IMG/VR virus record: IMGVR_UViG_3300037245_000145
Location: 1-24,796 of that record
DNA length: 24,796 nucleotides
DNA from: a virus
Reading direction: 5' to 3' (one strand)
Shown here: one piece after another, positions 1 through 13,200 of the stretch
Layout: each line of letters begins with the position of its first letter
Position numbering within the stretch: the stretch's first letter is position 1
Notes under the pieces: generated by a model
The model's database searches: none
Seen by the model: only the letters and a program-made list of their open reading frames with translations
What the model was told of the DNA's origin: nothing
Made by a program: the position numbers and the translations under genes

Positions 1-1257
1 GATGGTAGAGCCAATAAAGATTACAGGGTAACAGAAACAATGAGCAGGACACAGATGGATAAGGTTAGAGCAGCTTTTAATAGCAGCACGCCTTTATTCT
101 ATGTAGATGATCCACTTCAAGATGGATCAATGTTCACAACTGAAAATACTGGTATACCTGCTGTACAAGCAATAAGAGGTGATAGACCTATAGACATGCC
201 TAGGCAAGCAAACCGCATTTTAAAGAGTGAACTTAGAGAAGAAGCAGGGAAAGTTTATGATGCTTTAAGTTTAAATTTAAATGCAGCTCTAACAGACAGA
301 ATGGATGCAAGAACTAAATCAGCATCATTTGAGTCAATTAAATTTGGTATTGAAGGAGGCTATGCTGATGTAACAAACAATATTACATTTGAATATGGAT
401 TTAACCCGCTGTCTCCTAATAAAGAAGCATATAATGAAGTAAGAAACATGGCAATGCAATTGGGTGCATTAAAAAGATCAGGAACACCTTTTGGTATTGG
501 TATAGGAAATTTAAACAATGAAGATCAGTTAGTTCAACAAGATCCGTTAGCAGTAAAAGTTTATGAGCTCTTAATGAAGGATGTACAAACTTGGCTTGGT
601 AATCCTAAAAGATCCAACTCAGCTGCTATTGCTCCTATATTTGATCTTAACTACAAATCAGTTTATGACATTGCTTCTAAAGGAGATAAAACTCATGCTG
701 GTTTTGAAATAGATAACATATCTGAATGGTTAGCATCAAAGGTTAAAGGATCTACTGCTGATGTTAATAAACAATTTGGTGCATTAACTACAGATGATAT
801 TGCTAGATTAAAAGGTATTGGAGAAGATAATGAGGGTAGTGGTATATTTATAGTATTCCCACAGTCAGAAGATATTAATATTAAGGCTAGAAAGAATGAC
901 TATTATTCTTCAACTGAAATAGATATCCTTAGCGGTGATAATAGTAGTTATGCTGAATATACTGTTCCTAATGATAACGGTATTACACCAACAGCTACTT
1001 ATAGAGTTACTAAGAATGGAACTGGAAACTATGATTTGATAACAGAGATTAATACATATAATCCATATCCAAGTGATCCAGATCTTCAAGCTAATTGGAA
1101 AGAGTATACTACATCAACTAATACTCATAAAATGGATTTTTCTCAAGGCTTACAAGGAATTGATCAGCAAATAAATAAAGTTCAATTAACTCTAGAGGAA
1201 ATAAGAAGAAACAATCAAGCTCTTAGAAAAAAGGATGAGGCAATACAAGGTAAATAA
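1..1257 (+). CDS. Hypothetical phage protein upstream of the RNA polymerase gene, 5' end outside the window
   Basis: The reading frame is open from the first base of the window to the TAA at 1255-1257, so this is probably the C-terminal part (418 residues) of a longer protein. The first ATG is at 40, but nothing marks it as the true start: there is no Shine-Dalgarno sequence and the frame continues upstream without a stop. I do not recognise the family. The visible part is soluble and polar, with no membrane segment. Its last 40 residues (nt 1129-1254) are rich in Q, K, E and regularly spaced I/L and probably form a coiled coil. It lies 14 bp before the giant polymerase gene on the same strand, so co-transcription is likely. 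By position it may be a virion or injected cargo protein; that is inference only. Confidence 0.75.
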   Translation, partial: DGRANKDYRVTETMSRTQMDKVRAAFNSSTPLFYVDDPLQDGSMFTTENTGIPAVQAIRGDRPIDMPRQANRILKSELREEAGKVYDALSLNLNAALTDRMDARTKSASFESIKFGIEGGYADVTNNITFEYGFNPLSPNKEAYNEVRNMAMQLGALKRSGTPFGIGIGNLNNEDQLVQQDPLAVKVYELLMKDVQTWLGNPKRSNSAAIAPIFDLNYKSVYDIASKGDKTHAGFEIDNISEWLASKVKGSTADVNKQFGALTTDDIARLKGIGEDNEGSGIFIVFPQSEDINIKARKNDYYSSTEIDILSGDNSSYAEYTVPNDNGITPTATYRVTKNGTGNYDLITEINTYNPYPSDPDLQANWKEYTTSTNTHKMDFSQGLQGIDQQINKVQLTLEEIRRNNQALRKKDEAIQGK

Positions 1258-1271
1258 TAAATCAAAAGTAG

Positions 1272-4200
1272 ATGGAAAACGAATCTAATAAGCCATTAGC
1301 GCAAGAGATTAAGAATCAAGAAAGACCTGCCCCAAGTATAATACCTGAAGGGCAGTTCCGCTTTGAGCCAATTGCAGAAATGTTTGACTCACCAGAGGAA
1401 AACTTTAATGACTATTTATTAAGTAGTGATTTAGCAGCTGATGATGTTTCAGGTGTAAATGAATATAAGGCTGATATAGATAAGTATGGTATAGGAGCTA
1501 TGGCTTCATTAGGTGTAGGTGTACCTAGTTTTGCATCAGATACATATAATCCAAGAGCACAAGATTTACCTCCTGAGAATAATTTTACTAAGATTCAAAA
1601 AGCATTAACATTAGAAAAGAAACCAATTTCAGAAACTAGAATGTCTCCTGTGTTTTCAGGAATGAGACAAGGTCAATTTGAAAGATATTATAACCATCCA
1701 GAATTTGATAAACTTGGTTTTACTCCATACTCTAATATGGAGAATTACTATAATGCAAATTCTACTATCTGGGATGACATGACTAGAATGAGAGGTCAAT
1801 GGATGTCTCTTGCTGGTACAGGATTAAATTCTGTATATGGTTCTTTGTTTAGTGGAGGAGATTATCTTGCTCCTGATTTTGAATCTGCAACTGAATTTGA
1901 AGATACAATGGGTATTGCATCATCATCAAGAGGTGGTGGTCTTGCTTTCTTTAATAACCTAGCAGCAAACTCAGCATATACATTTGGTATATTAAGTTCA
2001 ATAGCTATTGAAGAAGTTATTCTAGCTGCTGCCAGTGGTTTATCAGGAGGAGCTTTAGCTGCACCTGCAGCTGTAAAGACTGCTTCAAATGTTGGTAAAG
2101 CTGGGAAAGCTCTTTATAGTTTTACTAAGCTATTTGATAGAACAAGAAAGATACTACAAAAAGCAAAAGAACTTGAGACAGCAAGAGATTTTTATAATGC
2201 TGCCATTACAGGTGGAAAAATGACTCTTAATACATTAGGTAAAGGCTTTACACCAAATACTCTGAAGGCATTCCAAAATATGAAGACAGCACAAAATGCT
2301 GGACAAAACATGACCAACCTAGCTAAAATGGGTACTGGCTTTGGAGGTTTCTATAGAGATCTTAGAGCAGTAAACTTAGCAATGGCTGAGAGTAAGTTGG
2401 AGTCAGGAATGGCTTACAATAAAGTAATGAGACAAGGTCTTACAGATGCCAACAACTTTAGTGGTGGTCAAGGTATTACTGATGGAAGAGATGTATCTAA
2501 TGCAGCTAATCAAGCAGCATTTAAAACTATGTTGGGTAATGCCCCTCTTATATATGCAAGTAACTGGTTTGTTATTGGTAATGCAATGGGAGGTTTTCAA
2601 AGAGGAATACAAAGAACTATTGGATCTACATTTCAGAAAGGTATAAGCAAAAATATTGTTAATACTGCAGGTAAGAAAGTTATAAATGGTGCGGGTGAAG
2701 TAATTAAAAGTCCATTCAAATACATAGGTGGTGGATGGAAAAATACATGGGCAAAAGTTAAAGCAGGAGGCGTTAAAGGTATTGTTGGTTCTGGTGGTAT
2801 AGCTATGCTTGATTATTTTGCAGCTAATGTTGCAGAAGGTATACAAGAGATTGGTCAAGAAGCTATTTCAGCTGCAACTGTAGGGTACTATACAGAAATA
2901 TTAAATAATCCTGCTCAAGGGGGAGAAGCTCTTAAGAATCAAATGATACTATCAGCAATGGGTGATCAGTTTTCTGCACAAGGAGCTGGTACATTCTTAT
3001 CTGGTTTCTTAATGGGTGGTTTAGTAAGCGGTCCTCAAAAGTTATTCTTTCAAGGTGTTCCTTCTATATATAATTATGGTCTTCAACAAGCTGGAATTGG
3101 TTTAGCAAGTAAGTCTCAGAAAGAAGCATATGCTGAGTATAAAACTAACAGAGAGAACATGATTAATAAGGTTGTTGAATCTTATAATAAATCTTGGGAT
3201 TCTCAAGCAATAGATCCTTCAAGTCTATTTGATATAAATAGATTAAACTTTATGGTGCAGAAAGAAGCTGCTGAGAACATGAAGAGCGCTCTTGATATAT
3301 TTAATTTTGTTGACAATGCAGATAGATCTAAGTTCCAACAATATTATACCATGTTTGCTGGTAATGGTTCACAGTATTTTAAAGATCAACTTCAAGGATT
3401 TTTAGAACTAACAGATGAAGAACTAGCTCAAGCATTTCCTGGTGTATCTAATAAAGATAAAAAGGATGGTAAGTTAAGAGGACGTATTAATGATATGCTT
3501 GTTGGTATTGATAAGATGGAACAATCTTATAATGAAAATAAAGATAAGTTTAAGAACCCATATAATAAAAACAAGTTTAATCCAAAAACACAACAAAGAC
3601 AATATATAGCAGAGCTGCTTAATGAAGAAGCATATGAACATGTGCGTTATTTATATATGTTCACTAATGATGGATTTAATAGAGCTTTAGAAAGAGCAGA
3701 TAGTATTTATTCTAAGTTGCAGTCTGATCCTTTATTTGATAAGATGTCTGCAAATGATATTACAAACTTACTTGATGAAAAATCAATCCAGGTTGAAATA
3801 GATATGCTACAACTTGAGATCTTAGCCACAGGTGAAGATAAAACTCAGGGTATTGGAGAATCAAATAAAACCAAAAAAGAAAAAATAAAGAGATTAAAAG
3901 CTATTCAAAAAATTATTAATGATCCACAGAATAGATTTAAAAATGGAACCTTTAAAAGAAACAAACTTTTAAAAGGTAAGCTCAGAACTGAGTTTAGAAA
4001 TTATGTAAGATTTATGGCATCTGCTGCAGGGACATTTGCAGATGAATCTAAAATTGATGCAGCTCTTGAACAAATTGTAGACTATGGTGCACTAAAAGGA
4101 AGAGCACGAGTTTATGACAAAGCTATTCAGTTTATGCAAAATCCTGAAAAGTTTGCTGAGATTCAAGAAAGAGCTTATGAAGTAAATAAAGAAATCTACG

Positions 4201-7200
4201 GTCAGCGTGCTAAGATTACTGAAGCAATGATAAAACAATATGTAGATATTGTTGAGGCAAATGAATTAGTAGTTCAACTTGGTAAGATGGGTGTTTATGC
4301 AGCTACATCAGAAACACAAATGTTTTTACAAACTGGTAATGCCGCATTCTTACAAACATTTTATGATGATAATGGTAGAGTACAACCAGAAATGCATACA
4401 GTATTGTATGAACAAATTCAACAACGTATATCTATTTACAATCAAACAAGAGCAGAACAACTTAAAGAAGAGAATCCACAAACTCAAGAAGAAATAGACG
4501 TTGAACAAAGTGAAGAAGCAAGATCTGCAATAGATATTCTTTTAGAAAAAGCAGGTATAGATGTAAAGATTGATGTAAGTATTAATAGTCCTTTGTTGGT
4601 TAAGGTATTAAAAAGAAGTTATAATAAGTATAGAGCTCAACAAGCTAGATTAGGCTTACCTGTCTTAGATAGTACTGAATGGATAAGTACTGCAGAAGCT
4701 ATAAATATTAGAAACGTTGTTAATGCAGTCAAAAAAGTATGGGCATCAGGTGAACCTCAAGTTGGTGTAGAAGGAGTTTTAGAATACGTTAACCCATTAG
4801 AAACAGATGTAATAAAAAATGATACGGGATTTGAAGAGTTTCTACAAGACCCTGAAGTTTTAATTAACAACCCTGTTATAACATCAATACTAAATCAATC
4901 AGGTGTTGAAATGTCTGATATTGTTGAAAGTAAAGATGTTACTTTAGAAGAAGGGCAAGCGTTAGAAGATACACCTCAAAGAGTTTTCTATAAAGAAGGT
5001 GTTACTGCAGACATATATAAGATATCAGTAGTAGATAATCAAACAGGGGAGATTGTTGAAATGTATAAGCTGTTAGATAAAAAAGGTAATGAGTTACCTT
5101 CTGATGTTCTTGAATTTGTAGATAAGAATTTTAAGTCAGTTCAAGGTGTATTCTTGGCAGGGCAAGGTAAGACAGCTAAACAAGCATTAGATGCTTTGAA
5201 TACAAACCTTGTTGATTCTAATACTCCATTTAGTTTTGATGGTGTAGACAATTTAACATATGGTCAAGTTGTGTATAAAGACGGTGTAAAATACATTGTT
5301 GTTCAGGATCCACGTTTTTCTAAGAAATTTGGTGCAAACCAAAAACTTAAAATAATTAAAGAGTCTGATAATGTAGGTCCATTTTCAGACAGAAAGTTTT
5401 TATTTGTACCGCAAGGAGAGTTTAAAGGCAGGTTTACTTTAGAGGAAACTACATTTGAATTAATACCAGATTCGGTTACTAAAATTCAAATACAAGATCT
5501 TACTACTTTATATCCACATGTAAATTATACTGAGGGAAGTACGGAGTCTGATAACGTTAATGCAAAAGAAAGATATAATGCTATTCTTAGCATGTTAACA
5601 GCAGAAGAAATAGAAGGCTTACAATTAGTTGTTACTCTTGATTCACAAGGTGGAACTAATACTGGATCATATGCAGTTAAAAATAGAGCTGGAAAAGTAT
5701 ATAAAGAAGGCAACCCATTAATAGATAGATTACGTAGTAAATACATAGTTGGTATAAAGATAGCTTCTCCAGAATTAGCTGCATCAATTAATGAAAAACT
5801 AAAAGAGATGGGCATTGAACCATCTAATAGTCCAGAAGGTGTCTTTGCATATTTGAATAATGAATCTTTTTTAATTAGAGATCAACGTACAGGTAGCCCT
5901 ATAGATCCTAGATCTATGACTAAAGAACAAGCAAGTAATGTTATTCTTGCTCAGAAAAACTTAAATGCAGAACAAAAACAACAGGCACTTGAGCGTGTAC
6001 ATAATGCGTTTGCATTAAACGCACTTGTAGTTCAAACGTTTGACAATTTAAATATAGGTGAAGAGGTAACCTATATTATGGCAAATTCAAAAGATCTACC
6101 TTTTGGATTAAACTTAACTCCAGGAGGAGGGAGAGTTGCATATGCCAAATCTAGAGAAAGAGTTTATCCTTTACCTATGGATGCACTGCAATATAATACT
6201 GCAGATCAAGAGGGTAATTTATTTGTATTTGATTTAAAATATGATAAAGAAACAGGTAAAAGAAGTTATGACTTTACTACAAATTTAAAAGGTAAAGAAA
6301 GAGATGCTTTAGAAGATGCAATTGAAAAGCAATTAAAAAAACAAAAGCAATGGGATAATCTATTAGATGCCGGTATGGGAACAGATAGATATCTAGCTAT
6401 GGTTAGATTGCCTAATGGAACTTTTGCTAAAGTAAACTTAAAACCAGTAGAGTATAAACAAGAAGAATTAGAAGAATTATATGTAGATGTAGTTGAGGCA
6501 GCTAAAAGAATAGGTGCAATGACTAATGGTGAAAAGAGTATTGAAGAAGCTGTTAAATATAACAATGAACTATTAAGTAGATTATTTCTAAGTAGTTATT
6601 CAGGTAACTTAATAGAGCTAAATGTAGGGCCTGATGGGTCTATCTTTATTTCTTTAGACAATAAAAATTCTAAGACAAGTTTAAATGTAGGTTTTGATTT
6701 AGCTAAAATAAATTCTAAAGATAACGCCAAACAAGTAATTGAAGATTTAGTTGATGAATACAATAGCAATGAAGAAGTAGACGGATTAAATGCAAAACTT
6801 AAACCTAAAAACTTTAGAAAGTCTTTTGCTACAGGTGTATCACCTCAAGAAATATATGATAATAGTACAACAGAAGTATTACCAGAAGTAGTAGAAGGAC
6901 AAACTGTTGAAGTTTCTGCTGATTCTGATGCTATACAAATGTCACGTGATATAGCTTTTATTCCTAATACAGATAAAAGCAATGAGCTAGAAAGAGAATC
7001 TGCACTAGGTAGAGACAAACCTACAGCAGCAGAAGCAGAAGATTCTGTATCAGATATGGAAGAATCTGAGTTTGAAGAAATGATTGATGAGAATAATTTT
7101 GGAGATTATCAAAAAAATATTGATCATGTTGTAAATGCAATACTTAGAGGTATAGAGTTAAGCTCACGTGAAAAACAATTAATGAAGAATGATGTCTTCC

Positions 7201-10200
7201 GTCAGTCTGTTACTTTCCAGGTTACAGTACAAGGAGGTCCGGGTTCATTGGCTGTTGAGAAAAATGATAAAACAACAAAGCTTGATGCTATTAAAGCTGA
7301 GCTAGAGTCTCTTAGAGAAAAGTTGGAAGAAGGTTTGACAACTAAGAAGGCTAAAATAAAGGCTATTAAAAGTAGTAAGGAGTATCAAGATCTATTAGCT
7401 AAAAGAAAAAAGATGGAAAGGGGTGCTAATAAATTAGTACAGGCATCTTCTGAAACAGAACGCATTGATGACTATAATGAATTTATAGATTGGGCAAATG
7501 AGAATTTACCAGACACAATAACTATAGAAGATTTAGTAACTCTTGCAGATAATGGTATTTCAAAAGGATATGAAAGAGTTGGTTCTTTTGTTTTAAACTT
7601 AGATAGAATAGCAAATGGTGTTGATGTAAACGGTATTATATATACAAGTCCTTTAAGTCCTTATAAATACCATGAAGCTTTTCATAGTATCTTTAGAACT
7701 GTTCTTACTCAAGAGCAAATTAATAGATATAGAAGTATTGCTAAATCAGAAGTCAAAGCTAAGTATGGATCTAAATACAAAATAGAATTAGAAAGGTTTA
7801 GAAATTCTGCTCAGCAATATAAAGATATGTCTGAGATTGAATTAGAAAATGAATTTGCTGAAGAATATATGGCTGATGAGTTTGAAGCTTTTAAAAAGAA
7901 TCCAAGAAGCACTAAAACAAATACAGAAATAAAATCATTCTTTACTAAACTAATAGAATGGATCAAAGGAGTATTCTCTAAGTATTCATCTACAGAGTTG
8001 CTTACATTATATGAAAACATAGATGCTGGTAAATTTAAAAATGCATCCATACAGTCTAATGAATTTACAACTTTAGAAGACTCTTTGGGTGGATCAGTTA
8101 CTGTTGCTAATGCATTAGTTAGATATAGCACTGCATCTAAAGTTGTAGAGGAAGGAGAGCCTGCTGGTCAATTATATGTTGACTCAGATGTAATAGATCC
8201 ATTGATTAGATCTATGGCTGGTATGTTTATAAATAGAGTAAATGATCTTTCATTAACTAAAAAGTCATATAACCCTACTGAGGTTTATAATGATCTTGAA
8301 GTTGACTTTATGATAATGCTTGATCCAAATAGTGAAGCCAACAAAGGTTTTACAGGAGCTAAGAAAGGATATCTTGAACAACTGGATGATGCATTTACAA
8401 ACTACCCGGAAGATATCAAAAAAGAAGTTTTTAATTTGATTAATGTTATTTCTGATATGGATCAGGCTGATCAATTAAAAATAGAAAATGTTGAAGAAAC
8501 ATCAGGTATAAGAAGTACTAGTGATTTTAATAAAGATGCTGCTGAGATAGGTGGCTTTAATTCTTTATCATACAAAGTAAGATCATATATAGCAACCACA
8601 ACTATGGTTGGTGTTGACTTCTTTGGTAAGGAAGAGTTAACAGAAGGAGAGCCTTTGATTGTACCTGTTAAGTTTTTAGAGGCTTATACAGCATTACTCA
8701 AATCAGTTTCAAATGAAAGTAATCCTGCTGTAATGCTTAAGAGAATGTATTCATACTCTAGATTAAATCCACAAGGTAAAGCAGTAGTAGATAAACTATT
8801 TAATGACACAGGTATTACAATAGAAGGTCTAACATCTTCTGAACCATTCAAAGATGTTACTGATGGTTCTCTTTTAATTTCAATCCTAAAAGGATTTGAA
8901 AACTATAAGGTTGATTACTTATTTAATGAAAGAGATTCTAACGGTAACCTTTTAGTTTATACTGCATCAGAACGTGATGATATAAATGCTCAATTAGACG
9001 AATGGTCTCAAGCATATATAACAAAAAGAAAACTTGCTTTAGCAGATCCTAATAGAGTTAAATCTTTCTTAAGACTGACAAAGGATATGAAGGAAGTTAT
9101 GCAGTCATATCCAGAAGAAACAAGCGTGGTATATCAAATGTCCAGAGGGTTTTCTGAACGTATGTTTGATTTGATAGGTATTAGGTTAAGCCCTAACTAT
9201 ATTGCGTATAGTATTGCTTCAGCTAAAACAAATAAAGACTTAGAAAACAGTCCTGAGCTATTAGCATTAAAGGATGCATATAGTCAAGAGCCTATTACAA
9301 ATGAATTACTAGATCAATTATATGAAGGTCTAAGTAGAAATGGAGATATATTTTCTACTAAGGAAGGCGGTATGGCATCAAGGCTTACTAAATTAAGTCT
9401 TGCAAATGCTGTAATGGATGAAACAATTGGTTCATCTACATTTATAAACCCTAATGGTGATATAGTATATGCACATCAGCTACCAACGTTTCATTTAAAA
9501 ACAATGGCAGCTCTTAATAATCAAGCAAAGATTGATGAGTTACTTAACAACCCGTTCTTGTCAAATAACTATTTGCTCAATAGTGAAGCATTTTTAAATC
9601 TATCTAGAGAAAATAGATTAAAAGTAATTAGAGTTGCGGGTAGTAAACTTAAAGAACAAATAACAAATGCTGATAATGATCAAGTAAGTGAAGATTTATT
9701 AAATGAATCTATATCACAAAATAAAGCTACTCAAAGTTTTGGAGAGTTTACCCCACAGGAGTTTGCTATATCTCTTATAAACAACTACATGTCAAACTTT
9801 AACAGAAGAACTGGTAAAGTTGAAACAGTAGTTGGTAAAGACGGTCAAGAAATTGCAACGTCTCCAGTATTTTTAAGAGTAATGGAAGCTGCTAATACAG
9901 GAGACTTAGCATCTTTACCTATAATAAAAGCAGTTACTGATAAAAACGGTAACATTGTTCTTACAGAAGAAGCAATAGGTACATTTATAAATAGTATAGA
10001 AGCAGAGTTCAATAGAATTAGTGCAGAGCTATTAGCATTTGAAACTGAACCAGGTAACATTGAAGGTTTTAATAATGAGAAAAGTGATAGAGCAGATAAT
10101 GGTAGAGCATTTAAATTTACTAATAATGGTCTCTTACTTACTGAAGAAACTAAAAAAGAATTAATAAGAGTTGCTACAGAAAATGCTAAGCTAGGTAAAA

Positions 10201-13200
10201 CTATTTCTTTCAAAGAGGCTTTATCATCAGCAGTTGGAGTAACAAGTTCATCTATCAAAAATGAAGTTAATGCAAGTTTAGAAAATACTTTCTCAGATTT
10301 TATGGGTGTTCTCACATCTCTAAAAGTTACAGATAATTTATCTACACAAGTATTGAAAGGATTGAATATTGCTAATGGGGTTTCAAGAACCACAGTTGAT
10401 TTATCTATGCTGAAGTTAAATCTTACAACTGACAGCACTTATAATTTAAAACAAATATTCTTTAATAACTATATTAATGCAAAAGCATTAAATGATTTAC
10501 TACTAGGTGATCAAGCCATAACTCTAAAAAGTATGGTTGATAAAGTTAAAAGAGCTAAGTTGCAAAATGCTGCATACTATAGTGCTATGAGTCAGATTAC
10601 TGATCCAAGTAAAGGCATTACACATGCTAGTACTAATTTTGATTTATATCCTTTCCAGGATCCAACAGCTAAATCTGATTTTACTGGAAATGATATTGAT
10701 CTGGCTGATGCACAAGTTTACATTACTACAAAAGGTATACGTTATTCAACATTTGCATTTGGTAGATTAAGTCCAGCAATGGCAAGTATGTTAGATGATA
10801 TTGATATAGGTGCACCTATTAGTGCAGATAGAGCATGGGGATCACAAGAAAATTCTATTAATTTATCTAAACAACAAGATTTTATAAACTCTAAGAAGTT
10901 TGTATACATGGATGGTAAGACTGCATTAAAAATGTCAGTTACTGTTTTAACAAAAGAATATACATCTAAATATAATACAGACACCGGCATATGGGAAGCT
11001 AAGCCAAACATGCAACAGCTTCATTACTTGCGTGAGCAAATGGAAGCCAATGAAGAAGTTAATCAAAACTTTGCTATGGCAGCGCCTGTTTCAGCTATAA
11101 AGATGTTGAAGCAAGGGGTTAATTCACTTGTATCAGGGGAATTTGATACAACAGAAGACTTAGCTTCAATTAATTTAGATACTGCATACCTTGGTCTCCA
11201 GGTTATAAACCCTTCTAATAAAGTTATAGTAACTGATATGAATCAGATAAAGGAGCTTATAACTTCTGAACAAGATGATAGTACTCCAGTATCTATAGAA
11301 GGAAGCCCGGAACTAAACAACATAGGTAAGGTAAGAGAAGCATACAATGATGCAGTTAGTAATAGAGTAACTTTAAAATATAAAAATAAAAGAAACCTAG
11401 TATTTAGTTTTGATACAGCACTTGATGAGTTTGAACTATCAAAAGAAAAAGGTGCTATAACACCTAACCTTGCAGCATTTTTATTAGAAGCGCAAAAGGG
11501 CTTAATGTCAGCAGGAGCATCTTCAAACTTACTTGAGTTTTTTGCTGTTGAAGGTGGTGTTCAAAAGTATAATTTAAACAGCCCAATTACTGCTAAAAAG
11601 TTTGAACAGCTTTTCTTAACATACTTTAGTAAGGGTACATTAAAAGAAAAAGTACCGGGTACTTCAGTTGCATTGTTATCTTCATTTGGTCATAAGGTCT
11701 ACAGACGTGTATATGAAATGGAAAATGGTATGCCTAGTAGATCTGAAATTGTAAGAGAAAGTGCTTACAATGGAGAAAGCCTAGAAAATATAAATGATCT
11801 TGTTGATGGTAAACATGGTGGTGTTCTTGTTCTTGATGTTCTAAGAACAGGTGTTATGGAGTACAAAAACAATGATGTTGTAAATGGAGAGCCTACAGGT
11901 GTAAGATATAGCGAAACTATTATGCCTGCTATGGATAGAAATATAATGGAGTTAATTCAAGAAAATCCAGATGCTGCAATACCAGAAGTGATAGCTAAAA
12001 TGTTTGGTGTACGTATACCTACACAGGATAAACACTCTGCAGTAAACATAAGAATTGTTGATTTTATGCCTGTGTATTACGGTTCAACTGCAATATTTCC
12101 TAAAGAACTTGTAGAAATATCAGGAGCGGATTTTGATATTGATAAAGTATATGCGTTAGCAAAAGAATACTACTTAGATAGTAATAAAAACTTTAAGGCT
12201 TATGGTTCTGGCAACTCTTATTTTGAGTATGTAAAGTACATGAACTTAAAAGCATCTGAACCTAATAATATCTTTAGCACGGCATCTTCTTTATATAAGG
12301 ATGAAACACTTGCAATAAGAAGAGATAACGCACTAAGTGCTGCAGAACAGACTAGGGTTACTGATGATCAAGGTGTAAATAAAATTACAGAAGAGGCTCT
12401 TAGAGCAATGTTGATATTAGGCCTGCCTGTTACTAAAGCACAATTTAAATCATACTCTGAAAAACACGGGTCTCCAAATGAAGGAGTACTAAATAATGAT
12501 ATATTAGATTACAGATACACACTAGCAGGTAATACAGGTGTAACAGGTGAAACACTAAAAGCTATTGATCAAGACTCTGGCCAAGGTAAATCAGACTTAC
12601 CTATAGCCTATCAAGCAGCTGATTTAAAAATGCTAGAAGATTTATTTGATGAGCTTTCTGAAATTGAGGGTATAGAATTATTTGCAAGCAGAAAAGATTC
12701 TGATATTGATGTTGATACACTTCATGGAATGATAAAATCTTTTGAAGCAAATAAAGGTGCAGCTATTGGTGCAATTGTAAAACCTAACCTGGCTTTAAGT
12801 CTATTACGTGAGTATAAAATTAAACTAGATAGACCTATAAAATTTGATGGTAAAACATATAATGGCTTTACTAAAGACAAAATAAATGGTGAAAGAATAC
12901 AAGATATTATTTCTACTTTAGTTACAATGGAGACTGATAATGCTAAAGAGCGTTTGATAGCTAAATTTGGACTTAACATTCATGCCGTTGGTTTAGTTGG
13001 TAATATGGTTTCTTTGGGTATTCCATTGAGAACTTCAATCTTATTAGTAAACTCTGCTGAAATAAGAGACTTATATGATCAGGCTTTAAATAAGAGTGAT
13101 CAGTATGATGCAAGTTTAGATACGCTTTTATCAATGCGTATAAATGCAGTAGCATCATTAGCTGCTAAACAAAAAGAGAAGAGTGGTGGTAAACTTCCGT

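Noticed and set aside
2403-2858. A 151-codon Cys-rich minus-strand frame
   Set aside because: The many Cys, Thr and Asn residues come from antisense reading of Ala/Gly-rich codons in the giant gene; there is no regular Cys spacing as in zinc fingers.
9845-10438. A 197-codon open frame on the minus strand
   Set aside because: It lies wholly inside the polymerase gene, has the low-complexity Ser/Leu/Val look of a reverse-strand shadow, and has no recognisable motif.
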